Positions 1 through 8,488 of a stretch of DNA of 11,736 nucleotides are shown here, piece after piece. Both the position numbers and the translations under genes were made by a program. Positions within the stretch are counted from its first letter, which is position 1. Every line of letters begins with the position of its first letter. Source of the stretch: Sulfurovum sp. bin170 (lineage in GTDB: Bacteria; Campylobacterota; Campylobacteria; Campylobacterales; Sulfurovaceae); the NCBI RefSeq assembly GCF_010892395.1, contig NZ_JAACKB010000093.1, positions 1 to 11,736 of the forward strand, in the 5' to 3' direction. The notes under the pieces were generated by a model that worked only from the letters and a program-made list of their open reading frames with translations, was not told where the DNA came from and made no database searches.

Positions 1-1659
1 CCTGTTGGAGCATTGGTAAACACCGATTTCAAATACACTACAAATGCTTGGGAGCTACAAAAAATCCCTGCAGCGTGTATGCACTGTGGTGGTGGTTGTC
101 AGATGACTTATGAGGTGAAAAATGACAGAATCTATAGGGTAACCAATGATTTTGAGCATGTTACTCTTTGTGATAGTGGGCGACACGCTTTTGATTATGC
201 GAACATCAATGTGACCAAAGATAAAAAAGCATTTGCAGATGCTATAGAGGCGTTTGAATCTGCAAAGAGCATTATATTCAACTCATCTATCTCCAATGAA
301 GAGGCTATGATACTACAGAGACTTAAAGAGAAACATGGCTACAAGCTTATATCTCCTTCGGCTAAGTCGTATCAAGACTTTTTAGGAGCTTATAGTTTAA
401 TTACAGGAACAAGCCTCTATGGTGGAGACCTGAAAAAGATTAGTGAGTCACAAGCAGTTATTGTGCTTGGAACTAAAATCAATGATGACAGTTCACAGGT
501 AAAATATCATATCAATATGGCTAGTAAGTGGCATAGAGCGAGAGTTGCTTATATGCACCCTATGGAAGATATTGAACTTGATACTATCGTAACCCAGTTT
601 ATCAAATATGAGGTGGGAAGCGAAGAGGGTGTATCGGCACTTTTGGTAGATACACTTCTAAAAGATACTCCTCTTCCAGATAATATCAGAGCTATTTTGG
701 ATGATTTGGATATTGGAAATCTTTCAGCTGAATCAAATATTGGCGAGGAAGAGCTAGAGAGCTTGGCTAAATCGTTGCGTAAAAAGAGAGGATTCTCTCT
801 GGTTGTGGGTAGTGACCTTTATGCTCACCCACAAGCGACCAATATTGCAAAACTTTTGGCTCTTCTTGAGAAGTATGCAGGATTTAATGTGGTCTTTGTT
901 CCACCAGAAGGTAACACTTTGGGTGTTTCTCTTATCTGTGAACTAGATTCTGTGACAGAGAGTCCAACGGTTGGATACAATGCCAAAGCAGACTTTACGC
1001 TAAGTGCTTTGGGGGATGCAAAAGAGAGTAGTGATGGCTTAGATATGCCATCATTTACCCAGCAAGAGGGGACAACTACTACTATAAATAAACGGGTTGT
1101 TCCTAGCAATGTAGCAGTTACTTATGGTGGTTATACGCTTAATGATATTGCCAATGCTCTTGGTCTTAATGCAGAGTATACAATTGATTATACAGAACAA
1201 CTTCCGACAGAAAAAGGATTTAGCTCTGTTAAGTTTGATGATTTACCTAACCATTTTGATGCTGTGGGTAATGAGTTTAGAGGTTATCTGTTAACTCCAA
1301 CTATAGTTGAGGTGGATGAGCAGATTGAAGAGCCAGAAGAGATGGAAGAGTTTGATGGAGCAGTAGTCTATAACTGCAACAGCAATACCATATACACACC
1401 GATAAACTTTGTGCGACAACCAGAAGAGAAAAAAGGTCTTTTAGTTGGGTCACAGCAGTTTGCGATAGCGACCAAGCTAAAAGATGGAGATAGGGTAGTG
1501 TTTACCCTTGACGGTGTAGAGTTTTCTCGACTGTTTAAGATTGATACATCTATGAAAGGAACGGTGGCATTAAATCCAACATATGATATTGGATTAAGTG
1601 CAACTCTGTTATCCTCTTATAGATTTTCTAGGTTAGAATTTAAAAAGGTAGGTATGTAA
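1..1659 (+). CDS. nuoG: NuoG-like complex I subunit, first copy (5'-truncated by window edge)
   Basis: Peripheral-arm iron-sulfur subunit of complex I, cytoplasmic side. The frame is open from base 1 and gives 552 residues before TAA. The first residues, PVGALV, match the segment just after the last cysteine of the second ferredoxin-like cluster in the next gene (CPVGAL, residues 220-225 there). The TTG at 13 is therefore an internal Leu codon and the true start lies upstream. Window residues C26-X2-C29-X3-C33-X23-C57 form the N7-type [4Fe-4S] motif at the head of the molybdopterin-oxidoreductase-like fold. The motif QQEGT, followed by KRV and LNDI, lies around residues 354-383, and a C-terminal beta-rich domain ends the protein. 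It is clearly paralogous to the next gene: 24 of the first 38 aligned residues are identical by hand count, and the tails are nearly equal (552 versus 549 residues). It sits 2 bp upstream of that copy. Whether the N-terminal N1b, N5 and N4 ligands exist cannot be seen. Confidence 0.93.
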   Translation, partial: PVGALVNTDFKYTTNAWELQKIPAACMHCGGGCQMTYEVKNDRIYRVTNDFEHVTLCDSGRHAFDYANINVTKDKKAFADAIEAFESAKSIIFNSSISNEEAMILQRLKEKHGYKLISPSAKSYQDFLGAYSLITGTSLYGGDLKKISESQAVIVLGTKINDDSSQVKYHINMASKWHRARVAYMHPMEDIELDTIVTQFIKYEVGSEEGVSALLVDTLLKDTPLPDNIRAILDDLDIGNLSAESNIGEEELESLAKSLRKKRGFSLVVGSDLYAHPQATNIAKLLALLEKYAGFNVVFVPPEGNTLGVSLICELDSVTESPTVGYNAKADFTLSALGDAKESSDGLDMPSFTQQEGTTTTINKRVVPSNVAVTYGGYTLNDIANALGLNAEYTIDYTEQLPTEKGFSSVKFDDLPNHFDAVGNEFRGYLLTPTIVEVDEQIEEPEEMEEFDGAVVYNCNSNTIYTPINFVRQPEEKKGLLVGSQQFAIATKLKDGDRVVFTLDGVEFSRLFKIDTSMKGTVALNPTYDIGLSATLLSSYRFSRLEFKKVGM

Positions 1660-1661
1660 AA

Positions 1662-3971
1662 ATGAGTCAAATCAATATAAAAATTGATGGTCAGGAGTAC
1701 ACGACCAATGAGGGTGAATATATCCTCAATGCGGCAAGGGCAAATGATATATTTATCCCTGCTATCTGTTACCTGACAAGATGTTCACCGACACTAGCTT
1801 GTCGTATCTGTCTTGTTGAGGCTGATGGAAAGCAGGTATATGCTTGTAATGCAAAGGTCAAGGATGGTATGGAGATTACAGTTAACACTCCAAATATCCT
1901 CAAAGAGCGAAAAGCTATTATGGAAGTTTATGATGTCAACCACCCACTACAGTGTGGCGTGTGTGACAAGAGTGGTGAGTGTGAGTTGCAGAACTATACT
2001 CTGGAGATTGGAGTTGATTCGCAGAGTTATAGTATCCCTGATACTAAGCGAGAGACAACCAATTGGAGTTCAGTACTTCACTATGATGCAGGTCTATGTA
2101 TAGTATGTGAGAGATGTACAACAGCCTGTAAAGATATGATTGGTGATGCTGCAATTAAGACTACCAAAAGAGGTGGTGCTGCACTAGATAAGGGTCTAAA
2201 AGGTGCTATGCCAAAAGATGCTTATGCGATGTGGAACAAACTTCAAAAGTCTGTCATTGCTCCGAGTAATGGTACTGAGTTTACCGATTGTAGTGATTGT
2301 GGTGAGTGTGCTGCTGTCTGTCCTGTTGGAGCTTTGGTGAGTAGAGACTTTGTCTATACAAGTAATGCTTGGGATTTGAAAAGAGTTCCTGCAACTTGTG
2401 CTCACTGTAGTAGTGGTTGTCAGATTTATTATGAGACAAGACCAGCCTCTATAGAAAATAGAGATGAGAAGATATTCCGTGTGACCAATGAGTGGAACTA
2501 TGTCTCCTTATGTGGTGCTGGACGATTTGGTTATGACTTTGAGAATAGAGTTGAGGGAAAAGATAAGATAGCATTTGCTAAAGCTATTGAGGCATTTAAC
2601 AAAGCAGAGGTGATTCACTTCAACTCAACTATTACCAATGAAGAGGCTCTTATGCTTCAGACTCTAAAAGAGAAAAAGGGTGTGAAGCTTATTAACCGTG
2701 AAGCTAGAGCATTCCAGAGATTCTTGAACTGCTATAGCAAAGCATCAGGAAACTCACTCTATACAACTGATTTCAAAGAGGTTATGGCTAGTGACTTTGT
2801 AATGTCTGTTGGGTCATCATTGAGAAATGACAATCCAAATGCAAGATACGCATTTAACAGTGTTCAGAAGATGAATAAAGGTGCAGGACTCTATTTCCAC
2901 CCAGTTGGAGATAACTTAATACCTAGCTTTGGTAAGACTATTGAGACATTTGCACACAAAGTTGGACATGAAGAGGCAGCTCTGCTTATGATTATTAAAC
3001 TTTTTGCTGATGAGAGCAAATTGCCAAGTTCAGTAAAAGAGCAACTCGACACTGATTTTGTTGAGCTTCTTGGTGGTGACACTGAGAAGTTTGATAAAGC
3101 GATGGTCAAGATGTTAAAGAAGAAAGAGAACTTCTCATTAATGATTGGTGAAGACCTATATTTCCATGAAAAAGCTGAAAATCTTGCAAAATTGATTGCT
3201 GTTATTGAAGCATCATCTGATGTTAAAGTAGCAATGATTCCACCAAAAACCAACTCACTAGGTGTTGCACTAATCTGTGACCTTGATAATGAGGCTAGTG
3301 GATATACAATTGGATATAACGAGTCAGGTGACTTTAGACTATCTGCGTTGGGTGATGGAGATTTAGATATTCCAGCGATGAACCAACAAGAGGGAACTCT
3401 AACTAATATGCACAAAAGAGTAACACCAACCAATGCTGCTCTGGAGTACAACGGTTATGAGCTAAACGACATTATGGGAGAGATTCTATCTGCTCCAAAA
3501 GAGACTATCGACTGGACAGCATATCTGCCAACAGACAGAGGTTTCAAAGCAGTAGAGTTTGACTCTCTTCCTAATGGTTATACCAATGATGGAACAGAGA
3601 ATAGAGGTTATCTACTAGATACTACTTCAACTGATGTTGATGAGGTAACTGTAGATAAGTTTGATGATGGTAAAACCTTGGATGGTGATATCGCTTATAG
3701 ATGTAATCCACAGAGACAATTTAACGATTTCTCTGACAAATCTCATCAGATATTTGAGGAGTTTGGACTCTATGCGAGTGCTTCAAAAGCTGAATCATTG
3801 GGCAAAAGAGTGATTGTTGAGTTTGATAAAGGTAACTTGACACTAGATGTTATAGTTGATGAGAGGATGGAGGGTGACATTGTTGCTGTTCCTGACTTTA
3901 AAAGTGCAGAGAATATCTATGAACTCTTTGGTGAGTCAAGATATAAATCCGTAGTAATAAGGGAGGTATAA
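1662..3971 (+). CDS. nuoG: NuoG-like complex I subunit, second copy (complete)
   Basis: Iron-sulfur subunit that passes electrons along the peripheral arm of complex I toward NuoI. It has 769 residues, shorter than the roughly 900 of E. coli NuoG. The order is: N-terminal [2Fe-2S] ferredoxin domain with C36-X10-C47-X2-C50-X11-C62 (N1b); H94-X3-C98-X2-C101-X5-C107 with its histidine ligand (N5); two ferredoxin-type motifs, C146-X2-C149-X2-C152-X3-C156 and C210-X2-C213-X2-C216-X3-C220-P; then C246-X2-C249-X3-C253-X30-C284 (N7 type) opening a molybdopterin-oxidoreductase-like domain; and a C-terminal beta-rich domain. The second ferredoxin motif is extra compared with the single N4 motif of the standard family. 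The start is ATG, 2 bp after the previous stop. Its Shine-Dalgarno is poor (AGG at 1650-1652, 9 nt away), the weakest in the operon, so translation probably depends on coupling to the first copy. Cys41 lies inside the N1b loop and is an additional cysteine. Confidence 0.95.
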   Translation: MSQINIKIDGQEYTTNEGEYILNAARANDIFIPAICYLTRCSPTLACRICLVEADGKQVYACNAKVKDGMEITVNTPNILKERKAIMEVYDVNHPLQCGVCDKSGECELQNYTLEIGVDSQSYSIPDTKRETTNWSSVLHYDAGLCIVCERCTTACKDMIGDAAIKTTKRGGAALDKGLKGAMPKDAYAMWNKLQKSVIAPSNGTEFTDCSDCGECAAVCPVGALVSRDFVYTSNAWDLKRVPATCAHCSSGCQIYYETRPASIENRDEKIFRVTNEWNYVSLCGAGRFGYDFENRVEGKDKIAFAKAIEAFNKAEVIHFNSTITNEEALMLQTLKEKKGVKLINREARAFQRFLNCYSKASGNSLYTTDFKEVMASDFVMSVGSSLRNDNPNARYAFNSVQKMNKGAGLYFHPVGDNLIPSFGKTIETFAHKVGHEEAALLMIIKLFADESKLPSSVKEQLDTDFVELLGGDTEKFDKAMVKMLKKKENFSLMIGEDLYFHEKAENLAKLIAVIEASSDVKVAMIPPKTNSLGVALICDLDNEASGYTIGYNESGDFRLSALGDGDLDIPAMNQQEGTLTNMHKRVTPTNAALEYNGYELNDIMGEILSAPKETIDWTAYLPTDRGFKAVEFDSLPNGYTNDGTENRGYLLDTTSTDVDEVTVDKFDDGKTLDGDIAYRCNPQRQFNDFSDKSHQIFEEFGLYASASKAESLGKRVIVEFDKGNLTLDVIVDERMEGDIVAVPDFKSAENIYELFGESRYKSVVIREV

Positions 3972-3973
3972 AT

Positions 3974-4987
3974 ATGGAAGCAACAATGTTACCAGAAGTT
4001 ACCGCTGCAGGTATTATAATCAAAGCCATTATCGTTTTGGCTGTGATTGCAGGACTTGCAGCTTTTGGTACTTATGTAGAGAGAAAAATACTTGCATATA
4101 TGCAACGAAGATTGGGGCCAATGCATGTTGGACCTCATGGACTGCTACAACTAGCGGCTGATGGTATTAAACTCTTTACCAAAGAGGATATTATCCCTCA
4201 ACACGCTAATAAGGTTATATTCTCTATAGCTCCTGTGATTATGGCAGCTACTGCGTTTATCGCTCTTGGGGCTGTTCCTGTATTTCCAGACTTTACGATA
4301 CCGTTTATAGATGTCTATGTTCCTTCTATAGCATCGGATATTAATGTTGGTATTCTGTTTGTACTTGGAATGATGGCAGCGGGGCTTTATGCTCCACTAC
4401 TAGCAGGTATGTCACAGGCAAACAAATGGGGAATCATCGGAGCAGCTAGAACAGCTGTTCAGTTTTTGAGTTATGAGGTTGTAACAGGTCTCTCACTATT
4501 GGCTCCTATTATGTTGGTTGGGTCGCTTTCATTAGTTGACTTCAATAACTATCATGCAGATCAGGGTGTTTGGATGGTAGTCTATCAGCCAGTTGCATTT
4601 ATCCTATTTTTGATTGCAGGTTATGCAGAGACAAACAGAACACCGTTTGACCTACTAGAGCATGAGGCTGAAATCGTATCAGGATATGTAACAGAGTATA
4701 GTGGACTTAGATGGGGACTATTCTTTATCGGTGAGTATGCCAATATGATTACAATTGGTATCTTAGCCTCTGTTGTATTCCTTGGTGGATATAATGATTT
4801 GTGGATTTTCCCAGGATGGTTTATGATTATTGTCAAGATTGCGTTTATGTTCTTCTTGATGTTATGGGTAAGAGCATCTTGGCCTCATATTAGACCAGAC
4901 CAGTTGATGTGGCTTTGTTGGAAAGTCTTGATGCCACTAGCTATGGTGAACATTCTCATAACAGGTTTTGTTATGATGATAATTTAA
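3974..4987 (+). CDS. nuoH: Complex I membrane subunit NuoH (quinone-site subunit)
   Basis: Inner-membrane subunit (ND1 family) that docks the peripheral arm, lines the quinone chamber and starts the proton path. It has 337 residues, close to the 325 of E. coli, and about eight hydrophobic segments. The first cytoplasmic loop contains Glu36 in VERKILAYMQRRLGP, then HVGPHGLLQ and DGIKLFTKED. The third loop carries the family signature AETNRTPFDLLEHEAE (residues 218-233), followed by TEYSGLRWGLFFIGEYANM. These acidic residues match the charged quinone-site loop of the family. The start is ATG at 3974, with GGGAGG at 3961-3966, 7 nt upstream and spanning the end of the preceding gene. The next gene begins 13 bp downstream. 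Nothing looks broken. Confidence 0.97.
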   Translation: MEATMLPEVTAAGIIIKAIIVLAVIAGLAAFGTYVERKILAYMQRRLGPMHVGPHGLLQLAADGIKLFTKEDIIPQHANKVIFSIAPVIMAATAFIALGAVPVFPDFTIPFIDVYVPSIASDINVGILFVLGMMAAGLYAPLLAGMSQANKWGIIGAARTAVQFLSYEVVTGLSLLAPIMLVGSLSLVDFNNYHADQGVWMVVYQPVAFILFLIAGYAETNRTPFDLLEHEAEIVSGYVTEYSGLRWGLFFIGEYANMITIGILASVVFLGGYNDLWIFPGWFMIIVKIAFMFFLMLWVRASWPHIRPDQLMWLCWKVLMPLAMVNILITGFVMMII

Positions 4988-5000
4988 GAGAGGAGAAGTT

Positions 5001-5624
5001 ATGGGTTTAGAACAGTTTAAAAACAGAAATGTCGGAACGCAAAACTATACAAAATTAGACTTGCCTCGCTCTCCTGTTACTGGATGGTGTAAGTTTAAAC
5101 AAGTTGTTTCACGAACTTTAAGTGGAGAACTTTTTGTAGGTCTTGGTGTTACGATGCGTATTATGGTGCAGTCACTTGTTGGTGGTCAGTCACACGCAAC
5201 ACTCTATCCATTTGAGAAGTTGCCTATATCTCCAAGATATAGAGCGATTCATGAGATGTTAAGATTACTAGAGAGTGGTCACTATAGATGTATCGGTTGT
5301 GGGCTTTGTGAGAAGATATGTCCTGCTGATTGTATCACTATGGATACAGCCTATGATAAGAATCAGCGAAAAGAGGTCACAGAGTACACAATTAACTTTG
5401 GTAGATGTATCTTCTGTGGATACTGTGCAGAGGTCTGTCCTGAGTTGGCAATTGTGCATGGTAACAGAATTGAGACAGCATCAGAGCAGAGAGCAAGTTT
5501 CTCTCTGTTTGATGATATGTTGACTCCGATTGATAATCTGAATCTTCAACAGGAGTATCAAGGCTTTGGTGCCGTGACTCCTAATGCTGATGAGAATATC
5601 AAAAAAACGCCACTTGCGTATTAA
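5001..5624 (+). CDS. nuoI: Complex I iron-sulfur subunit NuoI (two [4Fe-4S] clusters)
   Basis: Ferredoxin-like connecting subunit on the cytoplasmic face that carries electrons from the NuoG chain to cluster N2. It has 207 residues, against about 180 in E. coli. Two perfect cluster motifs are visible: C97-X2-C100-X2-C103-X3-C107-P and C136-X2-C139-X2-C142-X3-C146-P (N6a and N6b). An amphipathic stretch at about residues 42-62 probably lies on the membrane, as in the family. The residues beyond the second cluster (about 150-207) make up most of the extra length and contain no recognisable motif. Cys30 and Cys111 are not part of the standard ligand set. The ATG at 5001 follows AGGAG at 4991-4995 with a 5-nt spacer. 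The neighbours nuoH and nuoJ confirm the usual H-I-J order. Confidence 0.97.
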   Translation: MGLEQFKNRNVGTQNYTKLDLPRSPVTGWCKFKQVVSRTLSGELFVGLGVTMRIMVQSLVGGQSHATLYPFEKLPISPRYRAIHEMLRLLESGHYRCIGCGLCEKICPADCITMDTAYDKNQRKEVTEYTINFGRCIFCGYCAEVCPELAIVHGNRIETASEQRASFSLFDDMLTPIDNLNLQQEYQGFGAVTPNADENIKKTPLAY

Positions 5625-5636
5625 AAAGGAGAGAAA

Positions 5637-6266
5637 ATGTATGAATTTATAGCCTTTTATATCTTTGCAATATCGACAGTGGTGTTGTTTGGGATTACGG
5701 TGATGAGTAAAAATGTCCTCTATGCCATGACATCGTTGGCAGGAGGAATGGTAATGATTTCGGGCTTCTTCTTCCTATTAGGAGCAGATTTCCTTGGTGT
5801 TGTTCAGTTGATAGTCTATGTGGGTGCGGTTATGGCACTCTACGCATTTGCTATGATGTTCTTTGATGCGACCAAAGATATTAAAGAGAAGCATCAAAAT
5901 CCTACGCTGACTATAGTGCTAGGTGCGTTGATGGCTCTTGTGTTTGTTTTTATCTTCTCTGCACCAATTATTGGAGAGAATATAGAGGCACTCTACCCAG
6001 TGGTTGAGGGTGTTGGAAATGCACAAGCCGTTGGTATGGTTCTATTTACAAAATATCTTGTACCATTTGAATTAGCTGCGGTTATGTTGCTTGTAGCAAT
6101 GATAGCAGGTATTATCTTAGCAGGTAAAAAGATGGATCACTCACTTACAACACATGATGATGCAGTTGATGAGGTGTTACACCACAGATTTGAGTCAGAG
6201 AGCGATGCGATACATGATGCTGAAAAAATAGCTGACAGAGCAGAGAGAGAAGGAGCAGGAAAATGA
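5637..6266 (+). CDS. nuoJ: Complex I membrane subunit NuoJ, with a His-rich acidic C-terminal tail
   Basis: Small inner-membrane subunit (ND6 family) at the hinge between the quinone site and the pump modules. Its third helix is thought to switch during turnover. Five hydrophobic segments are visible at about residues 4-23, 27-49, 53-76, 91-113 and 143-163. The third contains VQLIVYVGAVMALYAF, which matches the conserved ND6/NuoJ helix with its Tyr and Gly (Y61, G63). It has 209 residues against 184 in E. coli. The difference is mostly a soluble tail (164-209) rich in Asp, Glu and His, with five histidines at 168, 173, 182, 183 and 193. The ATG at 5637 follows AGGAG (5627-5631) with a 5-nt spacer. 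Its TGA overlaps the nuoK start (ATGA, 6263-6266), so J and K are translationally coupled. Confidence 0.95.
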   Translation: MYEFIAFYIFAISTVVLFGITVMSKNVLYAMTSLAGGMVMISGFFFLLGADFLGVVQLIVYVGAVMALYAFAMMFFDATKDIKEKHQNPTLTIVLGALMALVFVFIFSAPIIGENIEALYPVVEGVGNAQAVGMVLFTKYLVPFELAAVMLLVAMIAGIILAGKKMDHSLTTHDDAVDEVLHHRFESESDAIHDAEKIADRAEREGAGK

Positions 6267-6565
6267 TAGGAGTTAGTCACTACCTTATACTATCAGGACT
6301 GCTGTTTAGTATAGGATTTGTTGGAGTGCTAAGAAGAAAAAATCTTCTTATGCTCTTCTTTGCAACAGAGATTATGTTAAATGCAGTAAATATCGCTTTT
6401 GCCGCGATAGGTAATTATTATGGTGATTTATCAGGTCAAATGTTTGCCTTTTTTGTCATCGCAGTTGCAGCATCTGAGGTTGCTGTTGGTCTTGGTCTAT
6501 TAATTGTTCTCTATAAGAAATATGGTTCACTTGACCTTGAAGTTATTGCAAATATGAAAGGATAA
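6263..6565 (+). CDS. nuoK: Complex I membrane subunit NuoK
   Basis: Smallest membrane subunit (ND4L family), with three transmembrane helices and 100 residues, the usual family length. The two buried glutamates needed for coupling fall at the same positions as in E. coli: Glu36 in ATEIMLNAVN and Glu72 in ASEVAVGLGLLI. Related to MrpC/MnhC antiporter subunits, but the neighbours make this the complex I member. The ATG overlaps the nuoJ stop by 4 bp. AGGAG at 6251-6255, inside nuoJ, gives a 7-nt spacer. The nuoL start follows 3 bp after the stop. Confidence 0.96.
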   Translation: MIGVSHYLILSGLLFSIGFVGVLRRKNLLMLFFATEIMLNAVNIAFAAIGNYYGDLSGQMFAFFVIAVAASEVAVGLGLLIVLYKKYGSLDLEVIANMKG

Positions 6566-6568
6566 TAG

Positions 6569-8479
6569 ATGGAAAGTTTAGTATATATAGCACTCTTTGC
6601 CCCTTTCGTTGGGTCTCTGTTTGCAGGACTCTTTTTTGCAAGAAGTCCGAAGAGCATTCTAGTAGGTGTGGTAAATCCCGCACTTATTGGTGTCTCATTC
6701 TTGGCTTCTGTAGCCCTTGCTATGCATGTCGCAGAGTTTGGAGCCGTGCATGTCACGATGATGGACTGGATAAGTATGGGTGGTTTGAATATTCCATTTG
6801 GTTTCCTTGTCGATGAGGTAAGTGTCACCATGATGCTTGTTGTTACTTTGGTTTCAACGGTTGTTCATATCTACTCAAATGGTTATATGGATCATGACAA
6901 GAGTTTCAATAGATTCTTCGCATACCTATCAGCATTTGTATTTTCAATGATGATACTTGTGATGTCTGATAACTTAGCAGGTCTATTTATCGGTTGGGAA
7001 GGAGTTGGTGTCTGTTCATGGTTACTTATCGGTTTTTGGTATCACAAAGAGGATAAACCATTTGAAGAGAATCCATCAATCTCACCATCATGGGCAGCAA
7101 ACGAAGCGTTTATTATGAACCGTATTGCTGACCTTGGTATGCTTGTTGGTATCTTCTTGATTTATTGGAATGTTGGTTCACTTCAATACAATGTTGTATT
7201 TGATGCTTTACCAAATCTTGCAGATGGACTACTAGTTGGTATCGCTATTGCACTATTTATTGGTGCAATGGGTAAATCAGCACAGTTTCCACTACACACA
7301 TGGCTTACAGATGCAATGGAAGGGCCTACGCCTGTTTCTGCACTAATTCACGCAGCTACTATGGTAACAGCAGGGGTATTCTTGGTTATTAGAATGAGTC
7401 CACTCTATAGCATGGAAGCTGTATCAGGTGTCTCGATGTTTATCGCGGCTCTTGGTACATTTGTAGCATTCTATGCTGCTTCTATGGCTCTTATTGCTAG
7501 AGATATAAAGAGAATCGTTGCCTTGTCAACACTCTCACAGCTTGGATATATGTTTGCAGCCGCTGGTCTTGGTGCGTATTGGATTGCACTTTTCCACCTC
7601 GCAGCTCACGCGTTCTTCAAAGCGTTGCTATTCCTTGGTGCAGGTAATGTTATGCACGCAATGGATGATGAACTTGATATTTTCAAGATGGGTGGACTTA
7701 GAAAGGTGATGATGGGGTCATATATCTATATGGGTATAGCCTCTATCGCTCTTGCTGGTCTTCCGTTCTTTGCAGGTTTCTACTCAAAAGATGCGATTAT
7801 TGAGACCGCATTTAATGAAGGGACTTACCTTATTTGGATTATGTTGGTTATCACAGCAGGGATGACAGCATTCTACAGCTTTAGACAGGTATTCTTCTCA
7901 TTCCACGGTGAAGAGAGATGGAAACCACTAGGATTTAATCCACACGATATGTACAAATATGTACTAGTAGCGATGGCTCCACTGGCTATTCTTGCTATCT
8001 CATTTGGTTGGTTTATGGATGGATATAAAGCGTTTATCACCAAAAATCTTCCAGCGTATGAGATGAGTGACCATACACACCATATAGCATGGTTGTTAGG
8101 AGCATTAGTTGTTCTCTTTGCTGTAATAGGTATTTGGATAGCTTATAGAAAGTATGCAGGAAAAGGTGCTATGGCATGGCAGAGAGATGAGAAGGTAGAA
8201 AACTCATTTATCTACAAATTGCTAGAGAACCAATACTATGTTCCTCATGCATATGATAGATTTATCGTTCAACCATATATAGTCGCTTCTGATAAGTTTT
8301 GGGAGTGGGATAATAAGATAGTTGATGGCACTGTTGATACGATTGCTAAGACAATTTACGATGCGGGTGACAAATCAAGAACTATGCAGACTGGTAACCT
8401 CTCAACCTACCTCAACTGGATGGGTGCAGGTGCGTTATTACTAATTGTGGCAGCGGCTATATCAGCTGTCATAGGTTAA
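6569..8479 (+). CDS. nuoL: Complex I proton-pumping subunit NuoL
   Basis: Distal antiporter-like pump of the membrane arm (ND5/MrpA family), 636 residues against 613 in E. coli. The key ionisable residues are in place: Glu144 in GWEGVGVCSW, the helix-7 Lys236 in MGKSAQFPLHTW, Lys351 in AHAFFKALLFLGAG, and Lys407 in GFYSKDAI. The N-terminal chain-5 domain (about 65-115) is followed by the proton_antipo_M core (about 130-420). Beyond that come two or more extra helices, a polar stretch (about 540-605) that fits the lateral helix bracing NuoM and NuoN, and a final anchor helix (about 613-635). The ATG at 6569 is preceded by AAAGGA (6557-6562) with a 6-nt spacer. The full-length C-terminal arm separates it from NuoM and NuoN. 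Confidence 0.97.
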   Translation: MESLVYIALFAPFVGSLFAGLFFARSPKSILVGVVNPALIGVSFLASVALAMHVAEFGAVHVTMMDWISMGGLNIPFGFLVDEVSVTMMLVVTLVSTVVHIYSNGYMDHDKSFNRFFAYLSAFVFSMMILVMSDNLAGLFIGWEGVGVCSWLLIGFWYHKEDKPFEENPSISPSWAANEAFIMNRIADLGMLVGIFLIYWNVGSLQYNVVFDALPNLADGLLVGIAIALFIGAMGKSAQFPLHTWLTDAMEGPTPVSALIHAATMVTAGVFLVIRMSPLYSMEAVSGVSMFIAALGTFVAFYAASMALIARDIKRIVALSTLSQLGYMFAAAGLGAYWIALFHLAAHAFFKALLFLGAGNVMHAMDDELDIFKMGGLRKVMMGSYIYMGIASIALAGLPFFAGFYSKDAIIETAFNEGTYLIWIMLVITAGMTAFYSFRQVFFSFHGEERWKPLGFNPHDMYKYVLVAMAPLAILAISFGWFMDGYKAFITKNLPAYEMSDHTHHIAWLLGALVVLFAVIGIWIAYRKYAGKGAMAWQRDEKVENSFIYKLLENQYYVPHAYDRFIVQPYIVASDKFWEWDNKIVDGTVDTIAKTIYDAGDKSRTMQTGNLSTYLNWMGAGALLLIVAAAISAVIG

Positions 8480-8488
8480 GGAGAGATT

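Noticed and set aside
13..15. TTG as the start codon of the first gene
   Set aside because: The frame is open to base 1, and the residues before it (PVGA) match the conserved segment of the paralog, so the gene begins outside the window.
825..1109. Minus-strand open frame of 94 codons
   Set aside because: It is antisense to conserved NuoG sequence, with no independent support.
2891..3451. Minus-strand open frame of 186 codons
   Set aside because: It lies wholly inside the second nuoG, is Ser-rich in the way typical of antisense frames, and has no ribosome binding site or recognisable domain.
1..3971. A single nuoG gene split by a frameshift
   Set aside because: The two parts are paralogous copies of the same region, not consecutive halves, and the second has a complete N-terminus.
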